Shown here: one piece after another, positions 17,594 to 24,551 of the stretch | How the letters are laid out: each line of letters begins with the position of its first letter | Numbering within the stretch: the first letter of the stretch is position 1 | NCBI GenBank assembly: GCA_903835255.1 | Contig: CAILMI010000025.1 | Location: 1 to 52,900 of the forward strand | Direction: 5' to 3' | Length of the DNA: 52,900 bases | DNA from: an uncultured Verrucomicrobia subdivision 3 bacterium | GTDB lineage: Bacteria; Verrucomicrobiota; Verrucomicrobiia; Limisphaerales; UBA11358 | The notes under the pieces: generated by a model | Seen by the model: the letters and a program-made list of their open reading frames with translations, nothing else | What the model was told of the DNA's origin: nothing | Database searches by the model: none | Translations under genes and position numbers: made by a program

Positions 17594-18535
17594 TCAGGGT
17601 TTTGCGATTAGATCCACCGGCGTCTTCTTGTCTTCCAACTGCGCCGCGCCTTTGAGGATCGCCAGAGCTTTCTCGATGCCGAAGACGGCGAGCTGGTCGC
17701 CATGCTGGTCGGCGGTCGCGAGCACGCGGCCATCGGCAATCATCGGCTGGATGGCGCTGATGTTGTCGAAGCCGACGATGAGAATCTGCCCGGTCTTGCC
17801 CGCCGCGCGAACGGCGGCAACCGCACCGAGGGCCATGTTGTCATTGGCGCAGAGGATGGCCTTGAGGTTGGCGTGCTCGGTGACCAGCGAGCTGGCAACG
17901 GTGTTGGCCTTGTCCATTTCCCATTGGCCGCTCTGCACGCTCACGACTTTCATGCCGCCCTGCTTCATCGCGTCCTCGAAACCGGCGCGGCGTTGCTGAC
18001 TGTTGAAGGCGGTGGGAACGCCTTCGAGAATCGCCACCTGATCGCCGGTCTTCAATTTCGCCGCCAACGCCGCGCCGACTTTGGCCGCGCCTTCGCGGTT
18101 GTCCGGCCCGACGAACGACACCGGCAGATTCGCCTGCTTCAACGTGTCGGCGTCGAGCTTGTTGTCGATGTTCACGACCAGCACGCCGGCGTCCTTGGCC
18201 CGTTTCAGCGCGGGCACGAGCGCCTTGGAATCCGCCGGGGCGATCACGATGGCTTGAACGCCTTGCGCCACCATCTGTTCCACCAGACCGACCTGCTCGG
18301 TGAGGTCGGTTTCGTTTTTGATGCCGTTCACGATCAGCTCGTAATCGGTGGCGTGCGCCGCCTCATGTTTCTTTGCGCCCTCGGCCATGTTTTGAAAGAA
18401 CTCGTTAGCGAGCGATTTCATGACAAGCGCGACGCGCGGCTTGGCGGCGGCGTCCGCAGGCACGGCGGGTTTGCAGGCGGAAAGTGCGGCAAGCCCGATG
18501 AGGGCGGCTAGGAGGTAGAGGTGTTGTTTTTTCAT
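17594..18535 (-). CDS. rbsB: Ribose-type substrate-binding lipoprotein
   Basis: 313 residues. A lipoprotein signal ends in LSAC (Cys21), followed by a periplasmic-binding-protein type I fold: RVALVMKSLANEFFQNMAEG, AIVIAPADSKALVPALKRA, VSFVGPDNREGAAKVGAAL, ILCANDNMALGAVAAVRAAG and IVGFDNISAIQPMIADGRVL. It captures ribose or a similar sugar for RbsAC and is the first gene of the rbsB-A-C-K run. The preceding frame is a broken sugar permease, so the operon may once have started further upstream. The exact ligand cannot be told from the sequence. Confidence 0.93.
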   Translation of the reverse strand: MKKQHLYLLAALIGLAALSACKPAVPADAAAKPRVALVMKSLANEFFQNMAEGAKKHEAAHATDYELIVNGIKNETDLTEQVGLVEQMVAQGVQAIVIAPADSKALVPALKRAKDAGVLVVNIDNKLDADTLKQANLPVSFVGPDNREGAAKVGAALAAKLKTGDQVAILEGVPTAFNSQQRRAGFEDAMKQGGMKVVSVQSGQWEMDKANTVASSLVTEHANLKAILCANDNMALGAVAAVRAAGKTGQILIVGFDNISAIQPMIADGRVLATADQHGDQLAVFGIEKALAILKGAAQLEDKKTPVDLIAKP

Positions 18536-18586
18536 GGTCGCTTGAGTGTGGTGTTATTTGTGAAATGTGATTATGGCCAATCGTTG

Positions 18587-18832
18587 TTACGGCGTTCCGG
18601 GATTCGCCTCGGTGATCGAATAAATCCGATATTCCCACAAGCTGCCGGTGTTGCCCAGCGTGAACGCGAGCAGCAGCGCGGGCAGGAAGACGCCGATGGC
18701 GTAATCCCAGTATAGCAGTTGGAACCGCCACTCCTTGCTGGCGAGCTTTTGGGTGTTGGACCACGAGCCCCAGCACAACATGGTGACGACGCACAGGGCG
18801 ACGGCGACGGAGTAGGATTCGATGATGGACAT
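18587..18832 (-). pseudogene. Truncated GRP-family sugar permease stump
   Basis: The first about 62 residues (MSIIESYSVAVALCVVTMLC, then WGSWSNTQKL and YWDYAIGVFLPALLLAFTLG) match the N-terminus of GRP-family (glucose/ribose porter-like, DMT superfamily) permeases: two membrane segments with the MCWGSW-NTQKL signature. A permease of this family is about 300 residues. Here the frame switches after LGNTG to a foreign-looking tail, SLWEYRIYSITEANPGTP, and stops. I read this as a deletion fusing the permease start to the end of another gene. It stands directly before rbsB on the same strand. Confidence 0.65.
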
Positions 18833-19154
18833 AAGGGGGGTTCAGTTTAGTTAGGTATTGCGCACACACTTTTGCCTACCATATTTTATTCTAATTTAAT
18901 TTCGAATTATCAAATCGCTCTCGATGGCGCAGAGGCGGACGGCGGCCGTTAGCTGCGGGATTATCCGATTCATTAGCTCGTTCGCGGGACATAGCGGGTG
19001 CGCCAGAAACTGTTGCTGCTGGTCGGCGGGTTTGTGAACAGCAGTTGCCCGTTGGCAGGAGCCATATTGATCGCAATCGGCACTCCCCTCGTTGTGAGAA
19101 GGCCGGGCCATTGCCCGGCCTTCCAGTGACAAGCTGCCAAAACCAAACCGCGAC
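18833..19154. other. Intergenic: hairpin and possible tail of a lost secreted protein
   Basis: This 322-base gap has no convincing gene. On the minus strand, the stretch 18973-19080 reads PIAINMAPANGQLLFTNPPT, then SSNSFWRTRYVPRTS and a stop. It looks like the C-terminus of a secreted protein of the type at 19155-20792 whose beginning is missing. The hairpin at 19098-19123 lies between it and the 19155 stop. Confidence 0.4.
19098..19123 (-). terminator. Strong hairpin after the secreted repeat-protein gene
   Basis: GAAGGCCGGGC at 19098-19108 pairs perfectly with GCCCGGCCTTC at 19113-19123 around a 4-base loop, about 30 bases beyond the minus-strand stop at 19155. No T-run follows on either strand, so if it terminates transcription it is not a classical intrinsic terminator; it may protect the mRNA 3' end instead. 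Confidence 0.6.
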
Positions 19155-20792
19155 TTACGGCACGTGCAGACGATAGAATCGTTGCGCCGTGCCCGCCGTG
19201 ACATTGGTCACGGTCAGCGTTCCGCCCGTCCCGATAATGTTGTAAAGCGCCGTCCATGCCGGATCGGTCAGGTTGTTTTTATATTCCAAAGTGTAAGCTG
19301 CGTTGGCAGCCGAGCTAAACTGGGAGCTGAAAGTGCCAGCGGTGCTGGTCGTGTTCAACAGACTCGGCGCGGGCAATCCGGCATACGTCCCCAGTGCGTC
19401 GAACTCAAAGTTAGTGAAGGTCGCTGAGACACCGGCCGAGCCCACCCCGGCATTGGACATCAACGAAACGTAGTTCATGGCTTGGGTGGATGACAGCGCG
19501 TAGCCGAGATGCACTGGCGCGCCGTTGATCTTCACATAGGCCATATTGGTGATAACTTCTATGTCCACCAGATAGGTGGCCGCCGGCGTGATAAAGCCGG
19601 TGAATTTCACGTTGCCGCCATCCGTTATTCCCCAACTGCCATTCGGGCGGACGAAGACGCCAAAGCCATCACCGCTCAGAATCCATTGGGTGGGATCGGA
19701 TTGACGCACCTTGACGGCTCCCCAACTGTCTCCGGCCCCGACCACCGGTGAAACCGCCACGCTCACATGAAAGCAGCCAAACCGTTCGTAGGGCCGCAGG
19801 TCAAGATTCGGGAATGCGGTGCCGAAACTCGCGTTAGTGCTGGTGTCACCGGTATTGGTGATGCTGAGCGAGTCGCTGCTAATGGCAAAGTCCGCCCCAT
19901 TAGTCTGTGCGCTGACCCAGGTCTGGGTCGCGGCCGTGCCACTCTGCCGGGTTGGCAAGTTGTCATTGAGACTGGCGGAGTTGGTCGTGGTGAAATTGTC
20001 GGCCAACACCACGGAGGCGGGCAGGTCAAGGCCCGGAATCTGTGGGACTGAAACGACGAGGTTGTTGAACGTGGCGATCGCGGGGAGTGAGATCACGTTG
20101 GAGTTGGCGAAACTACAAAAACTGACATAGTTGCCGTAGATAGCGTTGGTGATGACGTAACTGTAAGTGCCGTTTGCGAAGAGCCTCGGAATGCCGTCGA
20201 TGGTGACGCTGGCAACATTGGTCTGGACGTCAATGATGATATTGTACAAGTTTCCCACATTGGTCGCAAGAGGGAAGTTGGCAACATTAACGTTCCCGTC
20301 TAAAATCGTATAGCGGCCGCGTGACCGCACAAACACGGAGAAACAATTTTCCCTCACCGCAAACATGGTAGGGGACACGCCACGAACTGTTAGGGCCGCC
20401 CACGTGTCACTGGCGTTGGTGGCGGTTGTGGACACATCGCACTCCACATGGAAGCTTTGGTTCACCTCATAGGCGAAAAAGTTCACATCCGGCGACACAG
20501 CCGAAATATACTGGCCACCATTGTCCAGGCGGGTCAGTGTCAGGATGTTGTTTGTGATTTGTATGACGTCATTCAGGCCTTGCTGCCTGCTAATGTAACC
20601 GGGGACGGGCGCCAGAACGCCGCTCTCCCGTGTTGCCAGGTTGTCATTCAAATTGAACGTGTCGGGGGTGTCAAAGGTGTCGGTTAGCAGAATCTGGTTT
20701 TGCGCCGGAGCGGACCCGACCCCGACCAGGGCCAGGAGGCCAGCGAAGGCCAGCGATCGGAGTTTTTTCATGGTCTGTGTTTTTGTCTTCAT
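19155..20792 (-). CDS. Secreted two-repeat surface protein (lamin-G/concanavalin-like)
   Basis: About 545 residues starting MKTKTQTMKKLRSLAFAGLL with a signal peptide ending near APAQ. There are two internal repeats of about 230 residues. Each starts with a FNLNDNLATRESG / ASLNDNLPTRQSG motif and continues through a DTWAAL / DSWGAV beta strand, an FSVFVR / FGVFVR strand and a YVSF / YVSL strand. They look like concanavalin/lamin-G beta-sandwiches. A C-terminal module (AAYTLEYKNNLTDPAWTAL ... FYRLHVP) is common at the ends of verrucomicrobial exported proteins. The job is unknown; binding to polysaccharide is plausible. It lies 59 bases after the prepilin-type gene and probably shares its LacI-type operator. 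Confidence 0.7.
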   Translation of the reverse strand: MKTKTQTMKKLRSLAFAGLLALVGVGSAPAQNQILLTDTFDTPDTFNLNDNLATRESGVLAPVPGYISRQQGLNDVIQITNNILTLTRLDNGGQYISAVSPDVNFFAYEVNQSFHVECDVSTTATNASDTWAALTVRGVSPTMFAVRENCFSVFVRSRGRYTILDGNVNVANFPLATNVGNLYNIIIDVQTNVASVTIDGIPRLFANGTYSYVITNAIYGNYVSFCSFANSNVISLPAIATFNNLVVSVPQIPGLDLPASVVLADNFTTTNSASLNDNLPTRQSGTAATQTWVSAQTNGADFAISSDSLSITNTGDTSTNASFGTAFPNLDLRPYERFGCFHVSVAVSPVVGAGDSWGAVKVRQSDPTQWILSGDGFGVFVRPNGSWGITDGGNVKFTGFITPAATYLVDIEVITNMAYVKINGAPVHLGYALSSTQAMNYVSLMSNAGVGSAGVSATFTNFEFDALGTYAGLPAPSLLNTTSTAGTFSSQFSSAANAAYTLEYKNNLTDPAWTALYNIIGTGGTLTVTNVTAGTAQRFYRLHVP

Positions 20793-20851
20793 ACTATTAT
20801 TATGTGCATTGTTTTTTGGTTGGGGATCAGGAAAATCTATTTTGGGGCGGG

Positions 20852-21622
<771 letters not shown>

Positions 21623-21629
21623 GTTATTT

Positions 21630-21643
21630 TGTAATCGATTACA
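21630..21643. promoter_or_regulatory. LacI-family operator (perfect palindrome)
   Basis: TGTAATCGATTACA is a perfect 14-bp palindrome with the central CG typical of LacI/GalR-family operators. It lies just upstream of the prepilin-type gene. A near copy overlaps the promoter of the LacI-type regulator gene itself, so the regulator very likely controls both. No other copy was noticed in the window. Confidence 0.85.
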
Positions 21644-21699
21644 TTAATAGCCGGTTAAAGTTCTTTCTTGCCGGCATTTTACTGAAAATATCTCTTTGG

Positions 21700-22869
21700 T
21701 TATAAATTTTTTATGCAAAAACCATTTGAGGTCGTGCCGGCTTCAACCTCCAACCCGGAGCTGGTTTGCATTGCCGATCTACCCGTCTTAGGCAGACGCG
21801 GCGGGGCTGGCAGCTCAACCTGAGCCGCAGTCAAAGCCCCACACGAAGCTCGCACGATCAGACGTGTTGCCAAAACCACTTGCCGGACCGGTCGCTTGGG
21901 GTCTTTGATCCGCTCCAACAGGAGCTGAGCTCCAGTCCGGCCCAATTCCTGAACCGGCTGCGCCACGGAGGTAAGCGGCGGACGAAGCGACGTTGCCCAA
22001 GGCATATCATCGAAGCACACCACGGCCATGTCCTCCGGAATCCGAATGCCCCGCTCATTGATCGCCTGCAGCGCCCCGAGCGTCATCAAGTTGTTAGCGA
22101 CCACCACGGCCCTGGGCAACTTGGCCAGGTCCAACAATCGCCTCATGGCCTCATAGCCACCCTGTTGCCGGAAGTCACTGTGGATAATGAACGGTTCCAC
22201 CAAAGGTATCCCGGCACTGCGCAGTGCATCCTGATATCCACCCAAACGCTCATACGCGACGTTGATTCCTTCAGGGCCATTGATAATAGCAATTTCCCTG
22301 TGTCCAAGTGACAGCAGGTGGCTCACCGCGTGCCGCACACCTTCCCGGTTGTTCGCGCAAACCAAATCCACCGCCAGCCCCCCCGGCGAGCGGTCAATCG
22401 CCACCGTCGGAATTCCAAAAGGTCGAAGAGATTCATAGTTGGCGGTCGGTTTGTTTCCCGCGATCAAAATGAGGCCTGCGACACCTTCACTTCGCAGGAG
22501 TTTGAATTGATTTTGTTCCCGCTCGGCCAATCCGTCGGAATGACCCACTTGCAAAGTATAACCTGCACGGTAAAGTTCCGCCTCAACGCCGTGGACTACC
22601 CCAGTGAAAAATGGATTCAGCAAATCGGGTATGATCACACCAATGACTTTCCGGTGGCCGAGTCGCAAGCCGCGTGCAAGGGTGTTTGGGTGGTAATTGA
22701 GTCTGGCCACGGTTTGAGAGACGCGATCCCGCATTGAGTCCTTGACCCCATCAAGGCCCGCCAGCACGCGGGAAACTGTCGCGACCGATACCTCGGCCTC
22801 CGCAGCCACCTTCTTCATGGTGATCGCACCATTCGGATTCGCCAGCTTGTTTCGCGCTCGATTTTTCAT
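21700..22869 (-). CDS. LacI-family transcriptional regulator
   Basis: About 389 residues from MKNRARNKLANPNGAITMKK; upstream in-frame codons run into the insertion sequence and are not native. The HTH is ITMKKVAAEAEVSVATVSRV, followed by the hinge helix region YHPNTLARGLRLGHRKVIGV, then a type I periplasmic-binding-like sensor domain (VVCFDDMPWATSLRPPLTSV). The C-terminal tail after VRASCGAL is about 45 residues longer than usual and proline-rich. The neighbouring genes suggest a sugar ligand. The operator copy at 22883-22896 sits 14 bases upstream of the start codon, implying autoregulation. The IS lies only 20 bases beyond that, so the native promoter may have been altered. Confidence 0.93.
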   Translation of the reverse strand: MKNRARNKLANPNGAITMKKVAAEAEVSVATVSRVLAGLDGVKDSMRDRVSQTVARLNYHPNTLARGLRLGHRKVIGVIIPDLLNPFFTGVVHGVEAELYRAGYTLQVGHSDGLAEREQNQFKLLRSEGVAGLILIAGNKPTANYESLRPFGIPTVAIDRSPGGLAVDLVCANNREGVRHAVSHLLSLGHREIAIINGPEGINVAYERLGGYQDALRSAGIPLVEPFIIHSDFRQQGGYEAMRRLLDLAKLPRAVVVANNLMTLGALQAINERGIRIPEDMAVVCFDDMPWATSLRPPLTSVAQPVQELGRTGAQLLLERIKDPKRPVRQVVLATRLIVRASCGALTAAQVELPAPPRLPKTGRSAMQTSSGLEVEAGTTSNGFCIKNL

Positions 22870-22882
22870 GGACAATTTGAAA

Positions 22883-22896
22883 TGTAATCGTTTACT
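22883..22896. promoter_or_regulatory. Second LacI-family operator, at the regulator's own promoter
   Basis: TGTAATCGTTTACT differs from the palindrome at 21630-21643 at two positions and keeps the GTAA-TCG-TTAC core. It lies 14 bases upstream of the regulator start codon, placed to block transcription initiation or elongation. Confidence 0.75.
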
Positions 22897-23002
22897 GGCA
22901 ATCGTGCAAGAATAATCTGTTGGAACTCCATGAGAATGTCCCCATCGTAACTCCATGAGAATGTCCCCATCGGCCGGATTGCGGTAGCAACTCGGTTACA
23001 AC

Positions 23003-24421
23003 ATGGAGACATTAACAATGAGTCGGAAAGAACGGGAACGATTGACGATCATGACGGGCGTAAAGCGGGAGGAACTGACGCTGGTGCAGGCGAGCGAACT
23101 GATGGCGGTGTGCTATCGCCAGAGCAAGCGCATTTGGCGGCGGTATCAGGACGATGGCGACGCCGGGTTGGTGCATCGGTTGCGGGGGAAGCCCAGTGCG
23201 CGCCGCAAGCCGCCCGCACTGCGGGCACGGGCGCTAGCCCTTTATGCGGAGGAACGCTACTCCGACTTCGGACCGACGCTGATGGCCGAGCAGCTGGCGA
23301 AGGAAAAGCTGGTGGTGGATCATGAGACGTTGCGGCGCTGGCGGCTGGCCGAGGGGAAGCATACGGTGCGGCGGCGGCGGCAGCAGCACCGGCAATGGCG
23401 GGAACGCAAGCCGTGCTTTGGGGCGATGGTGCAACTGGACGGGTCGCACCACGACTGGTTCGAGGGGCGCGGCCCCCGATGCGTGCTGATGGTGATGGTG
23501 GACGATGCCACCAACGAGTTGCACGCCCGCTTCTTTGAGGAGGAGACCACGCGGGCCAGTTATGATGTGCTGGAAGGCTGGGTACGGCGGCATGGCCTAC
23601 CCGCCAGCCTATATGTGGATCGGGACAGCATCTACCGGTGCGAAGGCGCGGGGAGCATCGCCGAACAACTGGCCGGGAAAGCGCCGCAGACGCAGTTTGG
23701 GCGGGCGATGGAGCAATTGGGGGTGGGACTGATCCTGGCCAACAGCCCGCAGGCCAAGGGCCGTGTGGAACGGATGAACGGCGTGCTGCAAGACCGGCTG
23801 GTCAAGGAGATGCGGCTGGCCGGGATTAACGGCCTGGAAAGCGCGAACCGGTTTCTGGAGGAGCAATATTTGAAGGCGTTCAACCGGCGGTTTGCGCGGG
23901 AGGCGGCCAGTCCGGTGGACGTGCATCGGGCCGTGCCACGGAACTTGAACGCGGTGCTGAGCTGGGAAGAAGAACGCGTGGTGGCCGGGGACTGGACGGT
24001 GGCGTGCACGGGGAAGCGGTATCAGTTGGACCGGGAACACGAGGCGATGAGCCTGGTGCGGCGGCAGGTGGTGGTGCGGACGCTGCGCGACGGGCGGATA
24101 CAACTGGTGTATCGCGGCAAGCTGCTGAAGTGGCGGGAGCTGCTGGCTGGCAGCGCGAGACCGCCGCTGCGAGCCAGGCCGATGCTGGCAGAGAAAACAA
24201 AACCGGCGGCCCCGTCGCCGGCGATGAGCCATCCGTGGCGGCGGGACGGGGTGGGAATGGGGCGAAAGTATTGGAGCGGAATCAAGGCACGCGGGCGCGC
24301 GGTGCGGCTGGAGGTGCGGGACTCCGGTCAGCCTTCGCTACGCTCCGGCCTCCCTGCGTCCCGCACCTCCAGCCGGGGAAACCGAACAACGAACAATAAC
24401 CAACGAAGGGGACATTTCTAA
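23003..24421 (+). CDS. DDE transposase of the insertion sequence
   Basis: 472 residues. N-terminal HTH region MSRKERERLTIMTGVKREEL with VYRQSKRIWRRYQ-type helices, then an rve-type DDE core: MVQLDGSHHDWFEGRG (first Asp), LYVDRDSIYR (second Asp), and ANSPQAKGRVERMNGVLQDR (Glu in the ERMNG block). This is the layout of ISNCY-family transposases. The C-terminal 45 residues are encoded by a palindromic element and the IS end itself, so their sequence is probably incidental. The frame is intact and the enzyme may be active. ATG at 23003 or 23018. Confidence 0.92.
   Translation: METLTMSRKERERLTIMTGVKREELTLVQASELMAVCYRQSKRIWRRYQDDGDAGLVHRLRGKPSARRKPPALRARALALYAEERYSDFGPTLMAEQLAKEKLVVDHETLRRWRLAEGKHTVRRRRQQHRQWRERKPCFGAMVQLDGSHHDWFEGRGPRCVLMVMVDDATNELHARFFEEETTRASYDVLEGWVRRHGLPASLYVDRDSIYRCEGAGSIAEQLAGKAPQTQFGRAMEQLGVGLILANSPQAKGRVERMNGVLQDRLVKEMRLAGINGLESANRFLEEQYLKAFNRRFAREAASPVDVHRAVPRNLNAVLSWEEERVVAGDWTVACTGKRYQLDREHEAMSLVRRQVVVRTLRDGRIQLVYRGKLLKWRELLAGSARPPLRARPMLAEKTKPAAPSPAMSHPWRRDGVGMGRKYWSGIKARGRAVRLEVRDSGQPSLRSGLPASRTSSRGNRTTNNNQRRGHF
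24308..24372. repeat. Palindromic element, second copy
   Basis: Same sequence as 11-75: 15-bp perfect arms at 24308-24322 and 24358-24372 within the transposase 3' end. Confidence 0.9.
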
Positions 24422-24442
24422 AGAGTTTTGACAGCCGGAGAT

Positions 24443-24499
24443 TTAAAACGTCCCCCCTTGGCTGTGGGCGATTGTCACGGTAAAATATTTCAGTTTCAA
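24443..24499 (-). pseudogene. Start of a small gene cut off by the IS
   Basis: TTG at 24499 opens the frame LKLKYFTVTIAHSQGGTF, which stops 9 bases before the IS end. The 70 or so bases around this start align with the start region of the small protein gene at 33409-33648 (MKLKNLIPLR...), including the ribosome binding site and the upstream palindrome. It therefore looks like a second, truncated member of the same regulated gene family. Only 18 codons remain. Confidence 0.5.
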
Positions 24500-24522
24500 A
24501 CTCCGCAAGTTTACAGTTTCGG

Positions 24523-24543
24523 GTTGGACATCGGCAGTCCAAC
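24523..24543. promoter_or_regulatory. Palindromic operator-like site, copy A
   Basis: GTTGGAC-N7-GTCCAAC, perfect 7-base arms. It lies 24 bases upstream of the truncated TTG start on the minus strand and 9 bases after the helicase stop. Read on the minus strand, its TTGGAC could serve as a -35 element with a TAAACT-like -10 about 20 bases on, the usual place for a repressor site. Copy B at 33672-33692 has the same spacing to its gene. Confidence 0.6.
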
Positions 24544-24551
24544 TGAAAAAT

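Larger units (their letters stand above)
22917..24434 (+). mobile_element. Complete insertion sequence, ISNCY/IS1202-like, 1518 bp
   Basis: The left end CTGTTGGAACTCCATGAGAA and the inverted right end CTGTCAAAACTCTTTAGAAA match at 19 of 27 positions through the following TGTCCCC. The left end also holds two tandem 24-bp units (22924-22947 and 22949-22972, each containing ATGAGAATGTCCCC), a repeated binding-site design. One transposase gene fills the element. No target duplication is seen (left flank ...GCAAGAATAAT, right flank CCGGAGATTTA...), so the present flanks may have been joined by recombination. It separates the LacI regulator from a truncated gene start beside the helicase. Confidence 0.9.
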
